64,000 nt of DNA from Mesotaenium endlicherianum (taxonomy: Eukaryota > Streptophyta > Zygnematophyceae > Zygnematales > Mesotaeniaceae): the NCBI GenBank assembly GCA_009602735.1, contig WELA01010100.1, forward strand, positions 792,312 to 856,311. The letters run 5' to 3'. The translations under genes were made by a program, and so were the position numbers. The notes under the pieces are model-generated. The model had not been told where the DNA came from. It saw nothing but the letters and a program-made list of their open reading frames with translations, and ran no database searches. Position 1 is the stretch's first letter; each line of letters begins with the position of its first letter. Positions 22,945 through 35,485 of this stretch are shown one piece after another.

Positions 22945-23770
22945 TCTAACATGTAATATTGTATACTCACTATGAGTGAGAATAAATTTTAAAAGAAACA
23001 AAAGTATATACATAATACTGTATACTCACTCATAGTGAGTATAATTTTTAAAATACAAGAATAGAAGTACAAGAAACAAAAATATAATTTTAAGATACAG
23101 AAATAAAATATATAAAAAATACACAATATATACATGTAATACTGTATATTCAATCATAGTGAGAATAATTTTAAAAATACCAGATCAAAGTATATACATG
23201 TAATATTGTATACTCACTCATAGTGAGAGTAATTCTTAAAATTCATAGATAAAATATTACCATAAAATAAAAAAAATAAAAATATAACTTTTACAAAGAA
23301 TAAAAGTATATACATGTAACACTGTATACTCACTATGAGTGAGAATAATATTAAAAGAATCAAAAGTATATACATATATCACAATAATAGAACTATAATT
23401 TTTATAAAAACCAAAGTTTATACATGTAATAATATATAATCAATCATAGTGATAATAATTTTTTAAATACAAGAATAAAGTATAATTTTCAAAGAACAAA
23501 ATATATACATATAATAATGTATACTCACTCATAGTGAGAATAATTTTAAAGATATTGGTGCAAAGTATATACATGTAATATTGTATACTCAATCATAGTG
23601 AGAATAATTTTTAAAAAATAAAAATAAAAGTATAATTTAAAAATAAAAATACAAAAGTATAATTTAAAAGGTACAAAAGTATATACATGTAATATTGTAT
23701 ATTCACTATGGATGAGAATAATTTTAAAAGAAATAAAAGTATATACATATAATATTGATGCAAACGGCGT
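22945..23770. repeat. Minisatellite with conserved hairpin core
   Basis: Nine imperfect units spaced about 50-115 bp. Each carries TA(T/C)ACATGTAATA(T/C)TGTAT followed by a dyad: CTCACTCATAGTGAG or CTCACTATGAGTGAG (the CTCA arm pairs with TGAG). Then comes AATAATTTTAAA. The core is much better kept than the spacers, which are plain A/T filler. Some cores keep the dyad although the middle bases are rearranged. Confidence 0.85.
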
Positions 23771-24024
23771 TTTTTGTTTCTATGGGCAGAAGATTTTACT
23801 ACATTCTGTTTTTTTAGAAGCATTGAATTGGCCAAGTACGAGCATCTTTGAGCAAGTTAACACTTAGGCTTTTTGAGTTAACACTTAGGCTTTTTGTTGA
23901 ATGTCAACTTTTTTGCAATTTTTAAATATCCACTATGAACCCCAGGCTTGTCGCTATCTTTAATTCTGCGCGCTCAGCGTACGATCACCCTCGTTGTTTA
24001 TCGAGCCCAGTATCTTGTCTGTCT

Positions 24025-24345
24025 CTACATTCTTGAGCCAATGCCATCCCGTGGAGTGCGGAATTTCTGACAAGTGGTACGCGTATTTTTCATCGGGAAA
24101 TGAGGCGTCCACTTTTTGTTCTTCACGTTCTTAACTGCATTGACCACTTCACTTCTTCCTAATTGTACATTAGATGCCTGCTTTGTAGCCCGTAGAGCCC
24201 TGAAAAATGGATTTTTTCCTATCTTGATGTCTTCCTTTGCATACATTGCAACACGCTTCTGCACTAGTTCAAGGACTGCCATTGCATCTACACCGTTATC
24301 GATAAAACCATTTGCTACATCATGCGGGCGGTACTGTGTGTATCA
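24025..24345 (-). CDS. Coding-like island, product unknown (possibly a gene fragment)
   Basis: Within the A+T-rich block, a minus-strand frame has balanced codon use and normal amino-acid composition. It runs from about 24345 to a stop at 24025. It reads YRPHDVANGFIDNGVDAMAV, then a Lys/Arg-rich tail ending DGIGSRM. An ATG at 24282 would give 85 residues, but the frame is open about 20 codons further upstream, so the true start may be lost. I do not recognise the family. The repeated 219-bp segment that follows at 24379 lies upstream of it on this strand. Confidence 0.35.
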
Positions 24346-24378
24346 GATCTTTTATTATCTTCACTGTCGATTTTTCTA

Positions 24379-24597
24379 GTATTCCATCCACATTCAAATC
24401 CATCTCTTGTGCATAAAATTTGTGCTCTATTACACAGGTGTCGTGTGCAATTATCGTGATTCAATAAACACACGTTGTAAATTGAAATTTATGCGATTTG
24501 TATGGTGTGTCACGTTGAGAATTGGAACTTGTATGATTTGTATGCTCTTGTTTATTTCTATAGTGAGCAAATTATAACATTATAAATGGACGGAGTG
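24379..24597. repeat. 219-bp segment, first copy of a mobile pair
   Basis: Starts TATTCCATCCACATTC and ends near AACATTATAAATGGACGG. A nearly identical copy is inserted at 26003-26222. This copy sits directly next to the coding-like island at 24.0-24.3 kb and has no flanking duplication, so it may be the source locus. Confidence 0.8.
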
Positions 24598-24971
24598 GTC
24601 CAGCACAAGAACCAACTACGTAATAGTTGATTAGAAGAAAAAGTCAAAAACCCTAAACAAACACATGAACAAGAACAAGAACAGTGGTCTCAACTTGTCT
24701 TTTTCTGATCATAATCGTCAATTTCCAAATATGTTTTCCAAATCAAATAAAATTTTGACGTGAATTGTTGTGTGTTATTGAAAGAAGAAGCAAAAGCTTG
24801 GCATGAGCTGCAAAATTACACAACACCACTTCCACAAATGTTCTACATATAAGTCTTTCTAATAAAACGAAAGTCTTAACAGTTACTTCTTGTAAACACC
24901 GCCAATATCTGTTTTATCTTATACAAGTCCTATTTATAAATGGAAAAATTAGCATTTTTATTTTTCACAAT

Positions 24972-25335
24972 ATGAATGGTCTCATGTTGCTGTACGTTTC
25001 AAAACACTAATACAAATAAATTATGTTGTTCAAAACAGTATGTATATGAAAAACTTGTCAATGGTGGTTTTTTAACTGTTGTGTTCACCAACAAATTACG
25101 AGAGTTGAAAGTCAAAAATGCGTTTCGTTTCCACTCTGACTTATGTCTTTTTTATGAATGGTCTCATGTTGCTGTACGTTTCAAAACACTAATACAAATA
25201 AATTATATTTTTAAAAACAGTATGTATATGAAAAATTTGTCAATGGTGATTTTTTAACTGTTGTGTTCACTAACAAATTACGAGAGTTAAAAGTCAAAAA
25301 TCCATTTCGTTCCCACTCTGACTTATGTCTTTTTA
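24972..25335 (+). repeat. 182-bp tandem duplication
   Basis: Units begin ATGAATGGTCTCATGTTGCT at 24972 and 25154 and are nearly identical over their length, with a few substitutions. Short open frames run through both, but no known product is encoded. Confidence 0.9.
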
Positions 25336-25973
25336 TAGAGATTGATGGTGTAAAAAAGTCAATTTTGTGTGACGAAAGTACTATTTGTATGTCACAAAAA
25401 TTAAAATGACTAAAAAAGGAATTATTGTAATGCAAGTGCATAAAATTGATGAAATCAAAAAATATATATTATTATCTTTTAAATATTTTAAATATAGACG
25501 CTATGTGTATTATGTGTAAATGAAAAACGTTTGATAAACCATATATTCAAACTATTTTAAGAAATGTGCATCTAAAACAATTATGAAAATTGTTTATGAA
25601 AAAATTTATAAATTGATAAATTATCAATTAGAGAGACACACTTCGTTTTAATAGATATGCAAGCTAAAATATTTAAAATACAGGTTTCGTTCGATTGCAA
25701 CGAATTAAAGAAAAAATGGAGATAATAATGTTTGACAAATACAGTAGTGATTCAAATGTTTAAATGTGATTTAAGTGAAATTTTATCTTTGTACGTTGAA
25801 TCTATCAGATGTATATAACTTTTGATTGAAAATGTACGGGATATGTCTTTTTTGAAATTTAATAAAATAATTTGTATTGCAATTTAAATTAGAAAAGTAA
25901 AAATAATAAATTGTGTGACAAAAAAAAAATTATCTGTTTCTGATCGATTTTTTACAATTTTTTTGTATGATTT

Positions 25974-26251
25974 GTAATTCAACATTACCGAAGAAATAAA
26001 AAGTATTCCATCCACATTCAAATCCATCTCTTGTGCATAAAATTTGTGCTCTATTACACAGGTGTCGTGTGCAATTATCGTGATTCAATAAACACACGTT
26101 GTAAATTGAAATTTATGTGATTTGTATGGTGTGTCACGTTGAGAATTGGAACTTGTATGATTTGTATGCTCTTGTTTATTTCTATAGTGAGCAAATTATA
26201 ACATTATAATGGACGGAGTTCGGTAATTCAACATTACCGAAGAAATAAAAA
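25974..26251 (+). mobile_element. 220-bp insertion flanked by perfect 29-bp target duplications
   Basis: The segment 26003-26222 is a near-identical copy of 24379-24597. It is flanked on both sides by the same 29 bases (25974-26002 and 26223-26251, starting GTAATTCAACATTACCG). The arrangement is that of an inserted copy with a target-site duplication. There are no terminal inverted repeats, no poly-A tail and no coding capacity, so it is non-autonomous. The length of the duplication is odd for standard transposases. Confidence 0.85.
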
Positions 26252-26319
26252 TTTGTTGCAAAAAAGTAGGTTATAGATCAAATTACCACTAAAATTACCA
26301 TCAAATGTCAAGAACCTCT

Positions 26320-26417
26320 TTACGTGGCCTGCTCCATGGACAGCGGCTTCATGATGAACTTGAAGACCTCCTCCTTCCCGTCCACCACCAAGATTCCGAG
26401 CATCATCCTGATCATGA
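26320..26417 (-). pseudogene. G+C-rich coding-like fragment, about 32 codons
   Basis: A sudden G+C-rich island in the A+T block. On the minus strand it reads open from 26417 to a TAA at 26320-26322, containing VVDGKEEVFKFIMKPLSMEQ. Codon choice (GGC, GTC, AAG, CTG) is like the exons on the window's flanks and unlike its surroundings. It borders the LTR fragment at 26418. It is probably a captured piece of a host exon; the source gene is not recognised. Confidence 0.45.
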
Positions 26418-26540
26418 CTGTAAGATTATCAAAGTGTAGTTTGTATTTTTCTAGCATTTTATATGCATAGACTTTGGCCTTTATTTCAAGTCATTTGGAC
26501 AAGTATTGAGAAAATTATGATTTTTATTACAAATCAATCT
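26418..26540 (+). mobile_element. LTR fragment of the chromovirus-like family
   Basis: Starts TGTAAGATTAT and continues TTTATATGCATAGA, TTTATTTCAAGTCATTTGGA and GAGAAAATTATG. It matches the minus strand of 16500-16629 closely. Only the beginning of the LTR is recognisable. Fossil, noncoding. Confidence 0.7.
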
Positions 26541-27747
26541 TACTTCTTTAAAGTGTGTTCAATTAATTGTTTTTAAATATCAAACGTTATATTGTTCGTA
26601 TGTGTGGTCTTTTCAATCCAAAATTTGAAAATAGTGCTAAAAATTATTTACGTTTTAAAATATATTTTCTATATAATTTTGTTGTAAAAAAACATAATTT
26701 ATTATATATTGTAGAATCACACATAATTCATCATATATTGTAGCTACATTCAAATTCAAATTTTTTTTTGTATTTTAAAGTTCCTGCAAATAACAAGCAA
26801 TATATTGCATTATTTATGTATTTATAATTCAGAATAAGTTTTTAGCCATATTTATCTATGTGAAAATCAATTTTTTCTTTAATGTTAAATGATTTATTGT
26901 CATGCCATACACATTAATATTTGAATATTTAATATAATATGAAATAAATATATATATTTCATATAATGTATTTCTAAATATATTGCACTTGTCTTCAAAT
27001 TTCAGTTTTAATTTGTACAGCATCATGATACAAAATATTCAATATTATTTTGATTGTTATCATACTTCATGCTTAAAATGAATAAATATTAAATCAAATA
27101 TATAAATATTTCTAAAATTCACAACATTGTCATTAATTTGGAATTTTTTTGATGTTTATTAAACATGGTCATAGTAAATTGAGAAAACTTGGCTAATGTC
27201 ACTCTGTTTTATTACAAAATTTTAATACAAAATTCATAGAAATAAAAAAATAGATGATTTCACGTGTCATTATTCTCATGTTATATGTGTGCACAATATA
27301 CTTGTACATTGATAGTAAGTACACAAGAAGAGTATAATTGAATAGTACAAGAGTACGACAAGAAATGTGCAACGTGAAAATCATATATGTCATGTCAAAA
27401 ATATGCTTGAACAAAATAGATTTCAAAATTCTACAAAAATTCTTCACGAAATTTATGCAGTTGTCAAGCTTTTGATATATATATGTTAAACTTTTTCAAA
27501 ATGATTGTCGTTTGTTCAACTTTCCATGTGACTTTTTATGTGATTACATTATTCACATGAAAAATTGACCAAACAACAATAGAAAATGTAAAAAAATCGA
27601 TATTGTAGTCAATAAATTTTTTGATTAATAATAAGTCATAGAATAATTAATGTGTAAATCTTTGTTGTCATAATACTTGCAAAGTCATAAAATTGCAAAT
27701 TATTTTTTTATGGTTATTTCAAAATTTGTCAAATTTGGTTAAGTTCC

Positions 27748-28020
27748 GCCTCCTCAATCCCCCACTTCCATTTGACGTCCACACAATATTTGTACGTTAC
27801 ATTTGAAACCATCACAACAATTGTTGACAATAAGAATTTTTAATTTAAATTTGTGTTTTTATCATATATTATTGTTGTAACGTCCCCCTCCTGAATCCTC
27901 CACTTCTATATGACGTCCACACGATATTTGTACGTTACACTTGAAACCATCACAACGATTGATGACAATAAAAATGTCAAATTTGAATTTGTGTTTAAAT
28001 CACGTTGCTTCAAATTGGTG
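27748..28020 (+). repeat. 138-bp tandem duplication
   Basis: Units aligned on TCCTCAATCC (27751) and TCCTGAATCC (27889). Both share TGACGTCCACAC(A/G)ATATTTG, TACGTTACA.TTGAAACCATC and TTGATGACAATAA-type phrases. Differences are mostly C/T or G/A. Confidence 0.8.
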
Positions 28021-29821
28021 ACACTCCCCGTGTATAAGTCCACTGCTAGGCATATAAGAAAATCGTAGAGTTTTTTAAATATAATATGGAATCTTATTTA
28101 CGAAAGATGTAATTAAAAATAGAGGCTTCTGCAACATCTCGTGGTCTTTGGTGCATCGATGACCAGTTTTTTGCTATTCAAAATAAAATTTTGTGTCATC
28201 TTGGACATTGTCTATTAGTTGTGGGTAGGGAGGAAAGGGTGAGAGTGTGTAATTTGGGTCATTCAAGATTCGCCTTACATCGTTTCAATTATAGCATGTG
28301 AATTATTATAATTCGTGAGCAAATAATTTTTTAAATGTTCTTGGAAAAAGTTATTTATTCGAAAAACCAAACAATTTTTATGTTGGTTTCAAAAATACAA
28401 TTGTTCAATTTTTTTTGTGTAAAATATTGATTCAAATTTATTTAGATACTTCAATAATAACCGTTTTACTAATGTGTTTGACATGTGTCTTTGCCTCCGT
28501 ATGACGTGTTTTATATTTTCAAGACCACATAAGTTTAAATGGTCTAAATTGTCAAATGTAATTGGTCAAATGCAACAATTCATGAATATTTTTGGTGATC
28601 ACTTTATTTTTTTTTTGTCATCTTTTGACCATGTTTTCTCGAAAAATTCAAAAAATGAATTTCAGCAAAATGACTTACTGCTTTTGATCACTTTTATCAT
28701 TGAAAAGTTTAAAAATGGTACTCAATTTATGAATATTGTTCATGAATTTAGTGCTCACTGTTTTAATATTCTAAAAACACGTATTATTTACATTTTCAGT
28801 CAAAAGTTAATCACATCATCGTCTTTAAGTTGAGCAATGTTCTAAAATAAAAATTTAAACTGAAGTTGTTATTTAAAAATTGGATGTAAAAACAATGTAA
28901 AATACATATTTTTGTGTTTTTGGCAGCAACAAATTAAAATTTCATTAAATATTGTACACGTTGAAGTCACAAACAAATATGTGAATCACTAATGTATTTG
29001 TCAAACATTGTTATCTTCATTTGTTTTTTCTTATTTATTGCAATTGTAAGAAGTCCGTACTATCAACGTTTAATCTTGTTTGTCCACTTAAACAAAGCGT
29101 GTCTCCTTAGATTTGTACTTTTAATTATTCATAAATTTTCTCATAAAGAATCTTCTTGATTATTTTAAAACCACATATTTTAGAATGGTTTAGATATATG
29201 GTACGTTCAGTTGAACATTATTCACGTACACATAATGTGTCCATTTTTGAAATGTCAAAAAAATCACAACATATCATTTGATTTTTTCAATTTAAAAACT
29301 TACATTAAGAATAAATTTTATCTAGTTATTTTTGTTTATTTTTGACAAAAAAATAGTACTTTTGGCACACAAAATTGCTATTTTAAATCTACCTTTGAAA
29401 AAATGATCAAAAAATTCCAACTGCAGATTTTTTTTTGGAATATGAAAAATCGACTTTATCATCCGAGAAGTAAACAAATTGTAAGTTTAAAAGATCCGCA
29501 TTTTGTGCGTGTTACTTCCGTCTGTTCACCCACAAAGGACTGCGGATATTTTTTGAACATTGAATTTGCACCTTTAATATGTATGAAATTATTTGATAAA
29601 ACATATAAACAATTTTCATGGTTGACATGAATACGCACTTTTATAAAAATATCATGTGAAATAATATTCACAGACACAATTAGCACACTTTTTGTAACAT
29701 TTCAAAAAGATAAATTCTTTGTAAGAGTATAGAAAAAAACAAAAATACATATTTAATATGTATTTATGTTAACACATAATTATTAACATATTTAAAATAT
29801 TATAATAATATATTTATCAAA

Positions 29822-29945
29822 AACAAATACACACTCACGCACTTTACTTGCGTGTGAAAATGTAAAGGAGAATCTTTCCTAAGTACATATACAAGATGAA
29901 GTGATCCAATGGTGTGCCACCCTTGTTAAGAAAAAACTATATGAA
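29822..29945. mobile_element. Decayed fragment of the LTR family seen at 15.95 kb
   Basis: CACACTCACGCA, CTTTCCTA, CATA..CAAG.TG.AGTG and the phrase TGGTGTGCCACCCTTG follow the same order as at 15960-16065. Most differences are C-to-T or G-to-A, which makes this copy much more A+T-rich than the left one. Fossil, noncoding. Confidence 0.65.
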
Positions 29946-30589
29946 AAAAAAATAGGAAATATTTCACTAAATTAAAAAAAAGTTGTGCCTAAAATACTAG
30001 ATTTATTTGTAACTTTTAGTATGTCAATTTTGTAAAAAATATTAACTATTAGATCATTAAAATCCTTTTCAATTGTGTTCTAAGCCAATATGTTGTAAGA
30101 AATTAAAAAATGGCTATATGATTGAAAGTAATTATATTAGTTACAAGAATCAAAATTCACATAGCATAACCGTCATATCTTGACCATTTGTAAGTATAAT
30201 CATCATTGCATCATACAAGTTAATTTTCAATTATACAAATTTTTATCACAATACATATTGTAAATTTTATTTTGAAAATAACTAATATTATTTCATAAAT
30301 ATTTCTCAAATATCACCAAGTTTATGTATGTGTTAAAATGTTATTTTTTGTGAAAGAACTAATATTATTTTAAAAATATTAAAAAAATTCATCAAACTTA
30401 TGTATTTATTTATATTTCATTTTGATTGTACAATATTATTATTTTGTGTATGACTATGTTTAATGATTTATTATTTTTTTATCAATTTTTATCAATTTCC
30501 ACCAATAGTATTACGTTCAATCATGTACACCTTTTAGTTGACAAACTTGCACTTAACAATTTTAATTACAAAACTTTTGAAAATAATTT

Positions 30590-30768
30590 TTAAAATAAAA
30601 GTCAAGTTCTAATTCTGTTTGGTTCTGATCGTTGTTTCTCGAGTGCTGTATTCCTATAATTTCATGCACGTGATAATTTGTCTATACTCGAGATAATTAT
30701 AGTATCAATGTTACACATGTCAATTGGGACCTCAATGTGCTCGAGCACTAGTCATGACACTCATCACT
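30590..30768 (+). repeat. Dispersed repeat, copy 1 (other copy 44240-44430)
   Basis: Contains CATGTCAATTGGGACCTCAA, GTGCTCGAG.ACT and TGACACTCAT; the copy at 44240-44430 has the same order. At 44430 the chromovirus LTR interrupts the repeat right after GACACTCA, so this copy shows the uninterrupted target. Confidence 0.75.
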
Positions 30769-31312
30769 CGAGCCCAATTCAATAAGTTGGAATTTGATTT
30801 TATTGAAATGTGCCCTCCAAATTGCTTAAAATTGGTTCAATGACCACTACAAAAATGGACCACTCCAATTGCAGCATGCAAAAGTTCATATTTAGTCATC
30901 TTTGTTAACACTAATGTTTTACAACATATTTTTGAATATGATAGAGTGAGATTGTAGATTGCAGCAAGAATACCACCAATTAACAATGTATAACAGAAAA
31001 TGAGAAGTTACAGATAGTGAACAACAAAGTGTACTGGTAATTTTGATAACGCTCTTGGCAATTTTAATACGTCTAATATGACACATTTTAACATATTTTG
31101 GTGACTGTTTGAAAAAGCTAGAATGACAACAAACATGGCCTTGCACACAATCATTTCACATGTGATGTTACACGTCAACAGTTTTAATCAATAATGTTTT
31201 GCATTAAAAATATGAATGTTATCGTCACTTTGACATTGCGTTACAAGAAAGTAGTGTTTTGGTTGGAGACATGTCTAACGCACCTAAATGCATGAGCCAA
31301 ACATGATGTGAA

Positions 31313-31948
31313 ACACCAATTTTGAAATTTTAAATTCAACAATTGCTTTTTTTCCTTTAGCAACTTGCGTATGAAGTCAAATGCACATGTCAATAAAAAA
31401 ATTGAGCAACTCTTGATTCATTTCATATCCCATATAAAAGATTATGAAAAAGGCTATGACTATTCTTTTTTGAAAAAGACATCTTCCATAATTTGCACAA
31501 TACTTGATTTTCTTCCTTTGAAATCACACAGTGTCAACTTAAATACAAACTTTTGTTTCAGTGTACCGCTAAAATGTGATTTTTCCTTGGCTGGCTTATC
31601 AGATGGAAGTCTTTTGTGCAGGACATTAGCACATTGTACAGGCAGTCTATAATGGGTAAGTTTCTAAAAGGATAGTTAAGTCTTATTTGTGAGGGTTGTT
31701 TATTAATGGGATGTTAGTGACATTATAGTGTTTTTAAAGATGGTACTAACATTTTTGTTAATGGATGTTAGTGACATTATATTACTTAGACGTCATCTAA
31801 TGTTTTTGGCACAAAAACGAAAAACAAGGATACTAACTTTTTTGTTTATAGATATTAGTGACATTATACAATTTAGACGCCGTCTAACTTTTATAACACA
31901 GAAACAAGAACAAGGACAAGAACCTTTGCGCTTTTTGTTAATGAGATG
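31313..31948 (+). repeat. 636-bp repeat, block order A-B (permuted partner at 35956-36591)
   Basis: Block A is 31313-31593 and block B is 31594-31948. On the minus strand of 36591-35956 the same two blocks occur almost base for base, but in the order B-A. Block B itself contains three internal repeats starting with ATGTTAGTGACATTATA (31711, 31765, and a third near 31852). Open frames of 95 and 74 codons run through A and B, but no known domain is seen. Confidence 0.92.
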
Positions 31949-33057
31949 TTAAAATTGTCTTATTTTCACTTGTTTCATAAGTACGGTGCATCTTAATCAA
32001 CTTAATCAACATCATTTTATCAAGTTGTAAAAAATAAAATGTCAATCGCTTATTGCAATTCTAATAGCTCTAATCACCTTTCTAATTTAAATATGATTGA
32101 TTAGACCCAAACTTTCTAAAATTGTGAAGGATACTTACGTTCCAATTGTCTTATATGCCATCTTGATCGTTGTCGTTACTGTTGTTGTCGTTATCATTGC
32201 AAATTGTATTCACACGAATCATCACATAAGAAGACGTGATCATTGACAAGCTAACAAAATGCTTGAAATTTTATAACAAATATAAATTTTGAAATAGTAT
32301 TAAAACGCCAATTTTTGTGTGTAAAATGTGTGCATTATTTTCTTTGAATTCTTCTATTCAAATAATGAAATATCTTGACAAGATTTATGCAACATCATCG
32401 TATAAATACATGTTCTAAATACAACGTTGTTATTTACTTAAAAAAGAATAACTGAAATAATTCTAAATTGAACATAAATATATATTAAAAAGACTATATG
32501 TTACGTGGAAAATTTAGTTATTTACTAATCATATCACATCACAATTAAAAAAATTTATATTTTAAAAATCACTAAATATTATCATAGTTATTTAGATTTT
32601 GAAATAAATAACATTTTTTTTCTGCATATAAATTTTGTATTTATAAAGACATGTTTTATAAATTAATATTCAAATTAAAATATAATTCTTGCAATACTTA
32701 TATAGATATCTTTTAAATTTTATTATAATTAGTTTTTACAATTATAATATCAAATATTATGTACCTAACTTTTTCAATATAAGTTGACAAATTTATATGT
32801 TTGAAACACAATAACGTAAAATCGAAATCAAGGCACGTGAATAAGCCAGTATACATACTATTTTGATTTATTTGATTGTTTATAAAATAGCAAGAGTAAT
32901 TTGCATGTGTCAAAAAAGACTTAGCTGCTTTGCACTTCATGACATAGATGACTGTAGGTAGATGAGAACGTCAAATACCATGCTATGTAACAATCAATTG
33001 ATTTTTTTTTTAAAATTTTACTTGATGATTTTTTATTCTTATTATTTAAAAATAAAT

Positions 33058-33092
33058 ATTTGTTGTTTATCTAAAATTGATAAACAACAAAT
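33058..33092. other. 14-bp perfect hairpin
   Basis: Arms 33058-33071 and 33079-33092 (TTTGTTGTTTATC / GATAAACAACAAA plus one A-T pair) with a 7-base loop TAAAATT. It is isolated in the A+T-rich block. It could be a transcript hairpin or chance structure. Confidence 0.6.
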
Positions 33093-33194
33093 TTAGTTGA
33101 CGAATTTAGATGAAAATTATTGCTTGAATCAACAAATGTTGGATACAATCACGATTGACTCGATCTTTCACTAATTATCCCCAGTCTTGTTGCT

Positions 33195-33450
33195 TACATC
33201 TATTGGGTCCTTGGATCTCAAATTCTCTCTCATTCGTGCTTCCTAATTTTCCTCCTTTCCTTCCGTCTTTTCTCTCTTCCCTACCTCTCATTTACATGCC
33301 TCATTTTTAATTTTTCTGCTCTTTTATTTTGCCTCCCTCCCTTTTCTCTTCCTTTTCCCTCTTCTATCTCGCTTTTTTCCGTTTGTTCCCGCCTATTTTT
33401 CTCTCTCTCTGTTCTCTCTTTCCCTATTTCCGTTTCTCTCCCTCCAATTT
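33195..33450. repeat. Strand-asymmetric pyrimidine tract
   Basis: About 250 bases in which the + strand is mainly C and T, with CTCTCTCTC, TTCCTCCTTTCC and CTTCCCT words mixed without a fixed period. It stands out from the A/T background. Confidence 0.7.
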
Positions 33451-33954
33451 AAAGACTTGTTTATGTTAATGACTACTCATAGCTTTTATCACTAGTCTTG
33501 CCATGCACATTTCTATTTCCATTTCAAAAAATATTCGACTTCATATGTTTGAAGCAATCGTCAAGAGAATTTTCAAAATATAATTGTTTGTCACGCACAC
33601 ATTTTGCTATGTTCCAAAAAATAGTTGAACTTTTATGTTTAAAATAATCATGAACAAATTTTCATTTTTTTTTTGTATTATTTTATGTAATAATATTTAT
33701 TTTCATGGACTAATTTCCAAAAAATGATATGAAATCTTCCAAGTTTTATGTCATTTATATAATTAGTATGTCTCACGTTTGTCAGTTAAATTTTTGGTCA
33801 CACATGCATCATGTCAATTTGAATAAAACACAACAAAATTAACATCGTCCAGTGTAAGTCCCTTCTTTAACAAACTGTTGCTAAACAAATTGAAGAGAAT
33901 ACAAGTCAACAAATGTCGCACAACAAAAAAATTATTTTCAAAAGAAGAAATTTG

Positions 33955-34076
33955 ATCAATTTTTAATCTTGCCATGCACAGTTTTGCAAATTCAACAAGC
34001 AACAAATTGAACGACCAATTTTTAATCTTGCCATGCACAGTTTTGCAGATTCAACAAGCAACAAATTGAACGCGGT
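33955..34076 (+). repeat. 61-bp tandem duplication
   Basis: Two units of CAATTTTTAATCTTGCCATG..GTTTTGCA(A/G)ATTCAACAAGC, nearly identical. Confidence 0.9.
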
Positions 34077-34440
34077 GGAGGTAAGGTTGATCTTGGACTG
34101 CTAGAGTTGGTGACCGTGCCACCAGCACAACAGGCAGCGCAAGCGCACAAGTGCACGTTTGTTATGCACAATATACATTTTTTTGCATTTAATCGGGTGA
34201 CGGAGGTTAAATTGATTGAATAACTTGCCTTTGAAAACAAATGCGTCTCTGCGTTAATATCAGCGCCAACGCTAGTGTCGACACTTCCTATTGTGGTATT
34301 GACATCGACATCTGCTCCTGTGAGTACTGACATTTTTTCCTATGGATAATGATGTTCCCGTTTGGTTTCAAATGTATCAACAACAACAGGTGTAACATTA
34401 ATTTCAACACCACTAAATTCAATAACAACAACAGATGATT

Positions 34441-34566
34441 TTGACATTCAATCAAAAACTCTAAAGACATTGTCAATTTTGTAAAGTTACATGGAATTAA
34501 CAATGACATTCAATTGAAAACTTTGAAAACATCGTCAATTTTGTGAAGTTACATGGAATTGACAAA
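34441..34566 (+). repeat. 63-bp tandem duplication
   Basis: Units begin TGACATTCAAT at 34441 and 34504. They share CATTGTCAATTTTGT / CATCGTCAATTTTGT and AAGTTACATGGAATT.ACAA. Confidence 0.85.
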
Positions 34567-35485
34567 AGTGGAATATCACCACAAACATTCTGGAATCAAT
34601 TTAACAAACATTATCATCTTAGAATCTTAGAAAAAATCAAAATTTTCTACTTTTATAACAATCGCTAATTGATCATTTTTATTGCCAGCTGTTCTCACAC
34701 TCAAAAAAAATTTCATTTATGTTGATCAAAGTCTAGCAACAATATTTGTAACATTTATGTTTCTACCCATGTTCTTGGGTCCAACTTCCATAATTTATAA
34801 CATGGTTGAGACACCACAAATGATTGAAATACTACAATACTCCTACAATTGCAACAACCTTGAGGGTTATGCAAGTTAAACATATTGATTAGAAGGTTCA
34901 TTAACCTTTTTATGGATGATAGTTTTTTCTTATTTCACTCATAATACATGGTAAAGACGTTCAAAAACACAAAACATTCTGTATAATATAAAGAAGACTT
35001 TTTTCTATTTGTACAACTTATAATACATGGTAAATCGATTCCACTCAATTGTCATAGTGCAATTTCATTATACGCATGATAATAGTACTCATTTTTCTTG
35101 TAGTCAAAATATACTCAAACACTGTCATTGACAATTTACCAAGAAATCAGTGAAGTCAAAAAACAAAAAAAGTGGACGCGTTCTCACCACGTTGATTGTG
35201 CAAAAAGTGATTACCCTATCAAACGCCAGATAGATCTGGAGTAATTCTCATGTCAAAGTTCAAATTTTACATCACTTGGAAACTTGCGATCGCATCTATC
35301 CATTTTTTGTAAAATGTGTTGGTGCAATGACAGTTTGCTCCTTAGCAAAAATCCTTATAATGTGTAACACCTTTAATTGTTGAACCACTTCTTGCTTAAT
35401 TTCAAGATCCAATCTATTATTGTTTGCGCTTTACGTTCCACACTCTTCCTGTTGTCTTGATACACACTTTTTCAAAAACATTACT

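Noticed and set aside
22945-23770. CRISPR-like array because of repeated short dyads
   Set aside because: Repeats are imperfect, spacing is irregular, spacers are A/T filler resembling each other, and the context is eukaryotic.
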